Translations under genes and position numbers: made by a program | DNA from: Candidatus Flexifilum breve | GTDB lineage: Bacteria; Chloroflexota; Anaerolineae; Aggregatilineales; Phototrophicaceae | Length of the DNA: 64,000 nucleotides | NCBI GenBank assembly: GCA_016717205.1 | Contig: JADKGC010000001.1 | Location: 806,001-870,000 of the forward strand | Direction: 5' to 3' | Notes under the pieces: generated by a model | What the model saw: only the letters and a program-made list of their open reading frames with translations | Databases searched by the model: none | What the model was told of the DNA's origin: nothing | In this document: in pieces, positions 25,713 to 33,919 of the stretch | How the letters are laid out: each line of letters starts with the position of its first letter | Position numbering within the stretch: the stretch's first letter is position 1

Positions 25713-27560
25713 CTACGGAAAAAAGCAGTAGGACGGCGCTTGTAAACCGGAACAGGTAAAAATGCGGTCGGCAAAACGCACGATCACATCTCGTACTTCG
25801 TTGGCAAAATCGTCATACCAGAAAACGTCACCGGAGTTGAGGAACTGCTGAAATGTGCGCTCGGGGTTGCACGGGCGTGGTGGATGATAGTTGTTCTCGC
25901 TGCCATCACGAACGTAGATTAGACAAACCCCCTCCGTCCAACCCAACGTCTCAAGATCGGGAAAATCGGCGGACACGAAAAACTCACCGAATAAGTAACC
26001 CGCCCCCGTGAGCCGCGCTGTCGACAGGTCTGCCGAAGCCAAAACGACCAGTGCAAAGCTGTTCTCATCGCTGTAGGTGAGTGCAAATAATCGGTTGTCG
26101 GCAACGGGAGCGGCTGCGGCGAGTGGAGTTTCCGTTGTGGGAACGACTGTCGGTTCCGTGTTTCCACCCTGAACGACTTCAATCGTAAAGCGCGCATCGA
26201 ACAGACTGTTTTTCGCGACTGTTCCATCTGCTTGCACGACCGGCTGGTACACATTTGCGGAGAGGAAATTTACGCCTAAGGCCTGGTTGCCCCGCGGAAC
26301 AAGCTCCCATTCCCAGTAGTTCACTTCATCCAAGTTGAGGCGAAGCACATAATCGGTCGGGCTCGGGTAAATATCAAAGCGATCTAGATCGACCCCCCGC
26401 AGCTCAGCGCCGAGAATGGTATACACGTCTAGTGTTTGTTCTCGGATAGCGGGTGCAAGGGTAGGTTCATATCCACTGGGGGTCGGGGTAGCGACCGTGG
26501 CGGAGTCGGGTTCGATCTCCAGCCGTACGATGATAAGGTCGTTCATCGTGACTTGGCTAGGCGCGAACAATCTCAATTGCCCCTGCCCGGATTGCTCACT
26601 GCCGCTTAAATCGCCAGACGGGGCGAGCTGCAGGCCATTTTGCACGAGAACGGCTGAACCTTCAGCTTCTTGAACTGGAGCAGGGATCGGCTGCCACGCC
26701 GGCGAAGTGTCGTCTCCAGCATTTTGCGTCAACTGCCGGATGAATCCGCCTTCGCGACTGCTGCTAAAAATCTCGAGGTTTCCCGTACGATCAGAGGCAA
26801 AGACGATCTCGTTTCCATCAGGCGCGTAAGCAGGCCGAACATCATTTGCTGGATTATCGGTGAGGTTGCGCGCAAGCCCCCCGCCTGCCGGAATTTCGTA
26901 GATATCGGCCGTGCCTAAAGCCGTATTCTGAAAATAGGCGATACTGCTGCCATCCGGTGACCATGCTGCCCAACTGCTTGGTGCTCCAGAGGTCAGCGTC
27001 GTAGATGCTCCACTGGCGAGATCGAACGTGACAATCTGTTCCAGCCCTTCTGCACCTTCCCAATACGCGATCTTGGTACCATCCGGCGACCAAGTCGGAG
27101 CACTTTTGCGCGTCCCATTGCTGGTGATACGCTGAACTGCACCGTCTGCAACTGCAACCGTATATACATCTTGTCCACCATCTCGATCCGAAATGAACAG
27201 GATCGTGCTGCCATCTGGCGACCAATCGGGCGAATTGTCATTCGCCGAATTGTTCGTCAGGTTGCGCGGCTCGGCACCATTGTTCTGCATGACGTATACG
27301 TCGAAGTTGCCACTGCGATCTGATGCGAACGTGATTTGTGTGCCGTCCGGTGACCAATCTGGATGGCGATCATTGGCCCGGTTGGCAGTCAAATTGCGGA
27401 CACCACCGCCACTTGTATCCATGATAAAGATGTCGTCGCTGCCATCCCGATTGGACTGGAAAGCGATGTAGTAGTAGGTTTGCGCGCCACTCGGCTGCGG
27501 ACGTGCCAGCAACCCAAAAGTTGTCAACAGTACGATCACGAACGTGAATGACCTTTTCAT
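25713..27560 (-). CDS. Secreted PD40 (TolB-like) propeller protein with DVFWYDD domain
   Basis: The start is the ATG at 27560 before the signal peptide (FTFVIVLLTTFGLLARP). About six PD40 repeats (DWSPDGTQITFASDRSG type) occupy residues 25-295. A linker and a beta-rich region (about 330-470: RLFAPSQVTMNDLIIVRLEI) follow. The last 110 or so residues contain SGDVFWYDDFANEVRD with flanking cysteines. That closing domain is shared with the TIR protein encoded just upstream. It ends 13 bases before the protease gene. It probably binds peptide or glycan ligands outside the cell. The target is unknown. Confidence 0.8.
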   Translation of the reverse strand: MKRSFTFVIVLLTTFGLLARPQPSGAQTYYYIAFQSNRDGSDDIFIMDTSGGGVRNLTANRANDRHPDWSPDGTQITFASDRSGNFDVYVMQNNGAEPRNLTNNSANDNSPDWSPDGSTILFISDRDGGQDVYTVAVADGAVQRITSNGTRKSAPTWSPDGTKIAYWEGAEGLEQIVTFDLASGASTTLTSGAPSSWAAWSPDGSSIAYFQNTALGTADIYEIPAGGGLARNLTDNPANDVRPAYAPDGNEIVFASDRTGNLEIFSSSREGGFIRQLTQNAGDDTSPAWQPIPAPVQEAEGSAVLVQNGLQLAPSGDLSGSEQSGQGQLRLFAPSQVTMNDLIIVRLEIEPDSATVATPTPSGYEPTLAPAIREQTLDVYTILGAELRGVDLDRFDIYPSPTDYVLRLNLDEVNYWEWELVPRGNQALGVNFLSANVYQPVVQADGTVAKNSLFDARFTIEVVQGGNTEPTVVPTTETPLAAAAPVADNRLFALTYSDENSFALVVLASADLSTARLTGAGYLFGEFFVSADFPDLETLGWTEGVCLIYVRDGSENNYHPPRPCNPERTFQQFLNSGDVFWYDDFANEVRDVIVRFADRIFTCSGLQAPSYCFFP

Positions 27561-27577
27561 TCTGTCTCGCTTTCGGA

Positions 27578-28606
27578 CTACCACTGGAGGTCGCAACGCG
27601 GTTGTGCAGTCGTGCAGACTTTGATCACCAAATCGGACTGTTTGACGGTCAGGTCTATGGCGCGATTACGCGCATCGTCGTACCAGAAGACATCAGCAGC
27701 CGTGAGTGACACTTCAAACGTACTTTCTACAATACACTGACGAGGTAAGGCTCCGTTGGTATTCTCTCGGTAGAAGTGCAAGCATGTCCCGGCTGCAGCG
27801 CGATTTGAACCCGCCTGAAATACGGCAAAGCTGGACGCGATGGGGAACGTGACCCCCGTAGGGCTGCCCACAGTGATGTTCGTGACATCCGACTCACTAT
27901 TGAACAACAGAGTAAGATTGTTCTCACCCCCCAAGATCAGGGTCGCGCTGCTGCTCCCCGCTGTGAGTGACACAAGCGTTGCCGCTGGAGACACCGTTTG
28001 CTGAAGCGAAGCTTGACTCGCCGTTGTGGGTTGAGCGGTACTGGTCGCCGTAACTGACGGCTCAGTTGAGAGCCAATCCGCAATAAAGGGTTGCGCAATC
28101 GTGGCTGCCACACTAAGCACGGCCACCAACAAACCGATCAAGGTGAGTCGGTTAGCGAAACCCGTTCCCTCGGATTTAGGCTTCTGAGCGGACGCTGCCG
28201 GCGTGGCCGGTTGGTAAGCACGAATCCCTTTGCCATGCAATTCGGAGAGCAAGACAGGAAAGGCATCAGCAAATGGTTGATTATCGAAATGAAGATAGAT
28301 CAGCTTTTCGAGGGCTTTGGGCAGTGCAGTGTCGACCCATAAAATCGGCACAATGGGCTTTCCCGATTTCAGGAATGTGCTCCATTCGTGTTTGACCGGG
28401 CCAGAACGCATCGAAGCCGGGCTGATGACGAGGAGCAGCACATCGGCTTCGGCCAGTGCCCTGTCAACTGTTTGCTCCCAGTTGGCGCCTGCCGCAATGT
28501 CGACTTTATCGCGCCAAGGGCGGATTCCGTTCTCGTTCAGCGCATCTGCCAACTGATCGACAAATTGGGTGTCCTCATGCGCGTAGCTGATAAATACATC
28601 GGTCAT
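27578..28606 (-). CDS. TIR-domain protein with transmembrane helix and extracellular DVFWYDD domain
   Basis: The ATG at 28606 has GAGGAAG upstream and starts directly with the TIR fold (TDVFISYAHEDTQFVDQLAD); the longer frame to 28735 overlaps the previous gene. TIR residues are about 1-135, with the putative NADase Glu in KHEWSTF (about 89). A transmembrane helix (LTLIGLLVAVLSVAATIAQ, about 166-184) and a Thr/Ser/Gln linker lead to an outer domain (about 230-343) with ADVFWYDDARN and cysteines, homologous to the C-terminus of the next gene product. The topology puts TIR in the cytoplasm and the sensor outside. Confidence 0.85.
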   Translation of the reverse strand: MTDVFISYAHEDTQFVDQLADALNENGIRPWRDKVDIAAGANWEQTVDRALAEADVLLLVISPASMRSGPVKHEWSTFLKSGKPIVPILWVDTALPKALEKLIYLHFDNQPFADAFPVLLSELHGKGIRAYQPATPAASAQKPKSEGTGFANRLTLIGLLVAVLSVAATIAQPFIADWLSTEPSVTATSTAQPTTASQASLQQTVSPAATLVSLTAGSSSATLILGGENNLTLLFNSESDVTNITVGSPTGVTFPIASSFAVFQAGSNRAAAGTCLHFYRENTNGALPRQCIVESTFEVSLTAADVFWYDDARNRAIDLTVKQSDLVIKVCTTAQPRCDLQW

Positions 28607-28616
28607 AATCGCTTCC

Positions 28617-30776
28617 TCAAGCCAGTGGTACGGTTGAACAGTCACCAGTTTCATCAACGCCGTCAGCGCGCACCCAAGTGTTGTTCGCCAGCTTCCACCA
28701 CACAAAACCAGAGGTGCTCGTCCGCTGCCCCACAATCGGCTCAGACTGTCCGTTGCTTAACTGCCCGACCAAATCGAAGGATGTGCCGGGGCCGGAACGC
28801 TGGTTGACGGTTCCATCTGCGACTGCGTAACAGTTATTCGTATCCAGCTCCGCCGAAATAGCGAACTCGCCAATGGGTTCCAGCCAGTAACTTGAACTAT
28901 CCCCTTCGGCTGTCCAGCCAGTTGTGCCGTTGAAGTCGACTTGAATCCATGTAAAACCATCCGCGCACTGTGGGCCGCCAATCACTTCGAATTCTCCACC
29001 AGCCGGAATTGCGCCGACTTCGCCACCAGACCGCGAGGGTTGGGAACGCAATCTGTTCGCGGTTCCGCCAAAGATTACCCGGGCGGTCATGCCAGGATAT
29101 AAACGGGATAGTAAGGCATTGGGACATTGCACAGCAGTGGGCGTCGCGGTTGCGGTCGGCGTCGCGGTCGGGGTGTAAGTTGGCGTCGGCGTTAGCGTTG
29201 GCGACGGTGTCAGACTTGGCGTAAATGTCTTCGTAGGTTTCAAGGTATCGGTCGGAGTCGGGGTATCAGTTGGTGTGTAGGTCGGAGTCGGGCTTGGCGT
29301 GAGTGTACGAGTCGTCGACGGCGTAACGGTCGGCGCACTCGCGGTTAGGAACGCGCTTTGGGTTTCGGCAAAGGCAGTTTGAGTGGCGAAGAACCTCTGT
29401 TCCGAATTGAGAGAAGGCGTGAAGGTGGGCGTGTAGGTCGCAATGATGGCGGTTTGAGTCACAGCAAAAGCGGTCTGGGTAGCATTGAACTCCTCAAGCG
29501 CGCGCGTGAGGTCGAACGTAGGCGTCGCGCTCGGCAGGGGCGTAACGGTTGACGTGGGCGTAGCCGATGGCGTGTCTGTAGCGGTCGCGGTCGGCGTGTT
29601 CGATGCAGTGGGCGGCTGTGTTGGCTCTTCGCTGGCCGTTGCGGTGAAGGTACTTGAGGCGGTCGGTGTTGCAGAAGGTGTCGGCGTGTTCGACGGGGTT
29701 GGTGGTGGAGTGAGTGTCAAGACGCTGACACTGACCGGGACATATTCAACACGGTAACCGACCCGGTATTCAAAGTTCCCGTCCTGGGTCACGCCGCTGA
29801 AAACGTATTCGCCGCCACCCTCTTCCACGGCGGGTTGGGCATTCGTGAGCAGCGGGATCAACACTCTCCGGCCTAAAGGCGTATCAATCCGGCCAAAAGG
29901 ACTTGTATCATCTTCGGTAAGTTGGAGCTCAAGTCCAACATCGGGCTCGCAGACGACGCGTTGGATAACTGCAATGGGAGCCTCGATTATTTGGCCACTC
30001 GCCAAATCACTTTCCCAGACGACCTGAAACTCACCGAGGCGACCAGGGTCGACCCGGTTACCATCGAGGACAGGTCCGACTTTGGTAACTAAACGCGTTT
30101 GATCTCCATCAAAATCAAAGTCGGCACCGGTACCGGCTTCTTCGGCGTTGACAACCTGCAGTCGATTGATCGTAACGGTCAGGTCATAGTTGCAGACGCG
30201 GTTATCTGCAATTGCTGCCGCCCCCTTCACCTGATCAAGCCCAACGGAAGCAGCGATCGAGAAAAGTGTAGGCTCAATGGTTGATGCTGAAGCAGCGATT
30301 GCCGCCTGCAACAGCAAGACTTCCGAACCATCATTGAGACGACGCGCAATGAGAACGGTGGTTCGCCCATCGTAGAGTGTGCCTCGCCGGATTCCAGCCT
30401 CTAGCCCATCAAGTGTGATCGTTTCGGCATCCTCTGTGATTGAGGCCAAGGGAAACGTGTAGAACGCGCTGGACTCGAGAGCTTGCCGCGGGGTCTCCGC
30501 CGAAAAAACCAGCAAGCTGATGAGGGCTGCAGGATTGTTATCGATTTGGGCTATGGTGGCTATGGAAGCTCCGCCGCGGGGAATGCCTTGTAAATCTACC
30601 ACCTGCCAATCAGCAGGAAAGGCAAAACTAAACTCATAGGTCATACTTTCGCCTGAGATCGCCTGACCTGTTTGTGGCAACGGGACTTCCTGAGCGCGCA
30701 ACCCGCCGACAAACAGGATTGCCATCAGCATTAGTCCGAGACCGCCGTAAATCCATGCTTTAATCCACTTGCGCAT
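28617..30776 (-). CDS. Secreted Thr/Pro-rich protein with SH3-like domains
   Basis: The ATG at 30776 has GGGAG 6 bases upstream and leads into a signal anchor (IYGGLGLMLMAILFVGGLRA). Residues about 30-190 resemble a PsbP/lipoprotein-like fold (YEFSFAFPADWQVVDLQG). A second beta domain lies at about 200-350. A long Thr/Pro/Ser-rich stretch (about 365-575) follows, broken by two similar helices (ATQTAFAVTQTAI and ATQTAFAETQSAF). Two SH3-like domains (LYPGMTARVIFGG, TVNQRSGPGTSFDLVG) end the protein. It is the first gene of the operon, 10 bases ahead of the TIR gene, and its SH3 unit matches that of the protease at 22790. Confidence 0.8.
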   Translation of the reverse strand: MRKWIKAWIYGGLGLMLMAILFVGGLRAQEVPLPQTGQAISGESMTYEFSFAFPADWQVVDLQGIPRGGASIATIAQIDNNPAALISLLVFSAETPRQALESSAFYTFPLASITEDAETITLDGLEAGIRRGTLYDGRTTVLIARRLNDGSEVLLLQAAIAASASTIEPTLFSIAASVGLDQVKGAAAIADNRVCNYDLTVTINRLQVVNAEEAGTGADFDFDGDQTRLVTKVGPVLDGNRVDPGRLGEFQVVWESDLASGQIIEAPIAVIQRVVCEPDVGLELQLTEDDTSPFGRIDTPLGRRVLIPLLTNAQPAVEEGGGEYVFSGVTQDGNFEYRVGYRVEYVPVSVSVLTLTPPPTPSNTPTPSATPTASSTFTATASEEPTQPPTASNTPTATATDTPSATPTSTVTPLPSATPTFDLTRALEEFNATQTAFAVTQTAIIATYTPTFTPSLNSEQRFFATQTAFAETQSAFLTASAPTVTPSTTRTLTPSPTPTYTPTDTPTPTDTLKPTKTFTPSLTPSPTLTPTPTYTPTATPTATATPTAVQCPNALLSRLYPGMTARVIFGGTANRLRSQPSRSGGEVGAIPAGGEFEVIGGPQCADGFTWIQVDFNGTTGWTAEGDSSSYWLEPIGEFAISAELDTNNCYAVADGTVNQRSGPGTSFDLVGQLSNGQSEPIVGQRTSTSGFVWWKLANNTWVRADGVDETGDCSTVPLA
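29125..29735 (-). repeat. Low-complexity Thr/Pro-coding repeat
   Basis: Short imperfect units such as GTCGGCGTC and GTTGGCGTC recur on the plus strand because the opposite strand encodes (T/P/S)-rich linker. It is interrupted by two units coding for the TQTAFA helices. It explains the apparent tandem repetition and is not a separate element. Confidence 0.7.
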
Positions 30777-31716
30777 GCGAAACTCCCATTTGCAGAGAAG
30801 CTCAGACAATCCTGAACATTAGGCACAATCTGCTAAAAAAGTAGAGCGCCACGTCACCTGTTGTCGCGCAACTACATTGCCCCGAGTCGCTAATGGAATA
30901 CCGTCGACAATGTGGTGATTCGTCTGCGTAGCAGCGTGTCACGTTGTGGGCTTTAGCTTACATTCATCAGCTCAGTGCTATAAAAACCTTCTTCGTATAA
31001 TGTTCGGTTTCTGAAAAATGCCTAAACTTGCAACGCGAAATACGAGCGTGAGCCTCAGCTTCCAGAGGATATCCGTGACGGTAAGTTCATGATAATTGGT
31101 CGCGGGTATGCCAAATCTGCATTATTATCATACCCTGCAGAGCAGTACAGATAAAACATTAGTTATTAAAACTTGAGATGTGACGACAAAACTAAACAGA
31201 TGATATAACGGTCATAGGAATCACGCCAATTTGTTAATAGAAGTAAAAACTGAATAGCGTCGCAGGCAATGTGATGATGCTCTTGGCAAAACAGTTAGGA
31301 TTTCAGACTTAACCGATTCTATACGTTTCGGGGAATTTTGAACCTGATTCACATGGAGTCGTACCGTATGGTGCGAAACTCCTTTCCTTGTATGCGCTCG
31401 AACAGCTCGAACAGGGAGTGACTTCATCTGATCAGTTAGTGCAATTGTACGGGAAGCCCGAAAAACAGTAGGAAATCGAACTGAAGACAGTGCCGTCGAT
31501 GTCCAGTTCACGTATGAATCTTGGCACTCAGATAGCCAAAAATATCTCTTGTAAGGCAATAGACCGCGAATATTTGGATTATTCCTGTTGGAGTTGTTTG
31601 AGCTTTATGTTAAGCGATAGCTCTATTAGTTTTCAAACTAAGAACACGGGTTCAAAACCGGAACGGGATACCAGCCCTCGCCTAGATATTTCATCGTTGA
31701 ATTTCGTATCTATCGC
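30777..31716. other. Intergenic region without a recognised gene
   Basis: About 940 bp between the surface operon and a small HTH frame. It is AT-rich and contains a TATAAT on the plus strand near 30997 with nothing convincing downstream. Frames here look like chance frames; none shows a family signature I can defend. It may be old mobile-element debris. Confidence 0.45.
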
Positions 31717-31872
31717 GTGTCCGCTCCCCCTCGACAACCAACAGACGATCCGCACAAGCAGCAGCTACGAGAGCAGGTGCACGAACTGCGCGCACGCGGC
31801 TTGAGCTATCCAGATATCGCCCGCCTCTTGGATCTCAGCGTCGGTACAGTCTGGAACTACGCCAACCGCTAA
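31717..31872 (+). CDS. Small helix-turn-helix peptide, possibly a remnant
   Basis: A 51-codon frame from a GTG ends with ELRARGLSYPDIARLLDLSV followed by GTVWNYANR, a clear homeodomain-like helix-turn-helix of the recombinase or transposase type. The frame is open further upstream without an ATG, and no ribosome site is visible, so this may be the tail of a lost gene. It overlaps the xisI stop by 4 bases on the opposite strand. Confidence 0.45.
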   Translation: MSAPPRQPTDDPHKQQLREQVHELRARGLSYPDIARLLDLSVGTVWNYANR

Positions 31873-32219
31873 CCGGCTGCATACTCGGTGTAGGGGCGCA
31901 CCTCCGGTTCACGGAATGCGAGCACGATCCGAGTCTTCGGTATGCCACCCCGCTCTAATTCTTTCGCAATTCCTACGTCCGTCCCATCATGCTGAATCCA
32001 GAACTTCCCATCGATGAGATCGATTTGAATCAGGGGGTAGTAGACCCGTTCCTTACGACCAGCATTTTGTTCCCAACCCACGTTCATCAGGACATACCGA
32101 TCATGTGTCCGATCAAAAATGGTCTGTGTGTGCAGTGCATCACTCGTTGGATAGGGAATGCTGGCGTAATCCGTGAGAATACGCTCGACTAACTCGCGGT
32201 CATTATCTCGGGTATCCAT
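31869..32219 (-). CDS. xisI: XisI family protein
   Basis: A 116-residue protein matching the XisI family (fdxN element excision controlling factor): ILTDYASIPYPTSDALHTQT, YVLMNVGWEQNAGRKERVYY, and the end GIPKTRIVLAFREPEVRPYT are characteristic. Its gene overlaps xisH by 31 bases. XisH and XisI were first described as controllers of heterocyst DNA excision in cyanobacteria, but the pair is widespread in bacteria without that process. Here the cellular role is unknown, and a defence or toxin-antitoxin-like role is possible. Confidence 0.9.
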   Translation of the reverse strand: MDTRDNDRELVERILTDYASIPYPTSDALHTQTIFDRTHDRYVLMNVGWEQNAGRKERVYYPLIQIDLIDGKFWIQHDGTDVGIAKELERGGIPKTRIVLAFREPEVRPYTEYAAG

Positions 32220-32623
32220 TTGACAATTACCTCTTGTTCCCCATCGAACACCAACAGTTGAACGCGCTCATTCTTGAGCAGCAGTTGACCAATCGGCACT
32301 TCAAACACGGATGCAAAGACAGTATCGCGAACAGCCAAGAATAAGCGCCGATCGGGTTGAAGTTCCTTTAAGACATCATGGTAAAGGACAAATTGGCCGA
32401 GCGCATCATGTAAGTCGCTCAAATCCGACGCGCCGAGGAAACTCTTGATCTCTACGGCGATCTTGATCATTCCCTTTTCTGCCCACAGGACACGTTCAGC
32501 CGCCAGATCGATGTACATGTCCTTTTTGCCGAGCCGCAGGCGCAAAGGATCGTCAGTGACGCTCCATCCGTCTTTGCTGAGGGCATTTCTGACATGAGAG
32601 TGATAAAGATCGCGCGCAGGCAT
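32189..32623 (-). CDS. xisH: XisH family protein (PD-(D/E)XK nuclease-like)
   Basis: A 144-residue protein with the XisH pattern: MPARDLYHSHVRNALSKDGW, KKDMYIDLAAE, IAVEIKSFLGASDLSDLHDA and GQFVLYHDVL. The Asp in YIDLAAE and the Glu and Lys in VEIKSF make a PD-(D/E)XK-type active site, so nuclease activity is plausible. It is the first gene of the xisH-xisI pair. Confidence 0.9.
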   Translation of the reverse strand: MPARDLYHSHVRNALSKDGWSVTDDPLRLRLGKKDMYIDLAAERVLWAEKGMIKIAVEIKSFLGASDLSDLHDALGQFVLYHDVLKELQPDRRLFLAVRDTVFASVFEVPIGQLLLKNERVQLLVFDGEQEVIVKWIPEIMTAS

Positions 32624-33092
32624 AAAAACACCATCATTAGATATCGTCCTGATTATACCGAAAATTGAGGTAAATTGAGCAGTCCTCGTACCACTGACCT
32701 GTACTACTTCTTATGGTCTTCAGTACCTGAGATTTTCAGCTTCAAGATGATGTTTTTCCACCCCACAAGCATTTCCTAGGGACAGATGATGAAATTCCCG
32801 CTCGAGGAGCGCTCCGCCGACCCGAATTAATTGGAGGAGTTGTTCATAATTATTATCGTGATGCCGTGTAAGGCGAGAAATCTGGGCTAGTTACCTACTT
32901 CAGATGATTTTTTGCACGGTACGGGTAAGAACCTAGCTTTTTCACCCCGTTGGCAGCATTTCGGCCTGATGAAGGTCATTTTCGACCGCGACTGGAGCGC
33001 GACAGCCTGTCTGGAATTTTCAACGATTCCCATTTGCTGCGCCGTTGAGGGATAATAGAGGAGTCTTTTTCATTGAGAGTTCAACGACCGCG
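32624..33092. other. Intergenic region holding dispersed-repeat copy A
   Basis: No coding frame is convincing here. The right part (32939-33043) is a 105-bp sequence also found at 60423-60527. The rest is unremarkable. Confidence 0.5.
32939..33043 (+). repeat. 105-bp dispersed repeat, copy A
   Basis: It starts TTTTCACCCCGTTG and ends with CCCATTTGCTGCGCC. The same 105-bp length is found at 60423-60527, with the first 14 and last 23 or so bases identical and a more divergent middle. That pattern fits conserved ends of a small non-autonomous element or the end of a larger one. Confidence 0.7.
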
Positions 33093-33917
33093 ATGAAAAC
33101 TTACGCTCCTCTCCACCTTCTGCCGTTAGCTCAGCAGTTTAACTGCAACATTGAGAGAAATTACTTCCCGCTCAACTCGCTGCGTATTTTCTATCTCATG
33201 CTCGTGAGAGACCTCACGAATGGCGATGCGGTGGCACTCCTGACCACCAATCTGGTGGTGCCGAAGGTCTCTGCGATTCAAGATAGCGTCGAGTCGCTTT
33301 CAGAAAGCGACATCGAGGATTCACAGCAGATTCATGAGAGCTTAGGCGAGTCACGGCTGGCGCTGTTCGAGGTGATCGATACCCCGCAGCTGCGCTATGA
33401 CATCGAGGTCACGTTGCAGCAGGTGCTGATACCCCGGCAGTTCAAGGAATTGAACGCTTTTATCAACCAGCCGAAACAGGACACGCCAGCGTCTCCCGAC
33501 GCCGCGTTACATCGACTGCTGCAAATTCGTAACATGAATCATTTTCTCTATGCCCAAGTCATTAGCAGCATCATCGCGCAGCGCCGGCAGCACAACGGAC
33601 TGACTCCCTTTCATCCACGCTTGAACACCGACTCCGTGATTCGGCGCTGTGTGAGCATCATCATGCAGCTAAATGATCTCGTCGATGCCATCTGCCATGC
33701 CCAGAACGATCTGCAATCTGGCAGCGCAACACTCATCGAGCTGGCGTGCCGCTCCGTAAAACCGGAAGGCGTCGAGGACCTGTTGAGAAGGATACTGCAC
33801 ACCCTCCAGCGGGAGCTTGATCGTCTGCCGCTGTCTGCTCCCGCCGATCTGCATGTCCGAACCTTCGCCGCGCGCCTCGTCGATGTGCTCGATGGCGCTG
33901 TGTATGACGGCACTTAG
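33093..33917 (+). CDS. Hypothetical protein, helical
   Basis: About 274 residues from the ATG at 33093 (the frame is open upstream to 33045 and partly overlaps the region just after the dispersed repeat). It is predicted to be mostly helical: LRIFYLMLVRDLTNGDAVAL, then IRRCVSIIMQLNDLVDAICH and LIELACRSVKPEGVEDLLRR. No signal peptide or known motif is seen. It converges with the ATPase gene, the two stops being 2 bases apart. Confidence 0.6.
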   Translation: MKTYAPLHLLPLAQQFNCNIERNYFPLNSLRIFYLMLVRDLTNGDAVALLTTNLVVPKVSAIQDSVESLSESDIEDSQQIHESLGESRLALFEVIDTPQLRYDIEVTLQQVLIPRQFKELNAFINQPKQDTPASPDAALHRLLQIRNMNHFLYAQVISSIIAQRRQHNGLTPFHPRLNTDSVIRRCVSIIMQLNDLVDAICHAQNDLQSGSATLIELACRSVKPEGVEDLLRRILHTLQRELDRLPLSAPADLHVRTFAARLVDVLDGAVYDGT

Positions 33918-33919
33918 CT

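Noticed and set aside
29125..29735. Possible tandem repeat or CRISPR-like array
   Set aside because: Units are short, imperfect and in phase with a Thr/Pro-rich coding sequence; there are no regular spacers.
31221..31559. 112-codon minus-strand frame with a faint HTH-like stretch (SHHTVRLHVNQV)
   Set aside because: The resemblance to a LuxR helix is too short, the rest has no pattern, and no ribosome site is seen.
31490..31804. 104-codon plus-strand frame
   Set aside because: Composition looks random, and the real signal here is the HTH in another frame ending at 31872.
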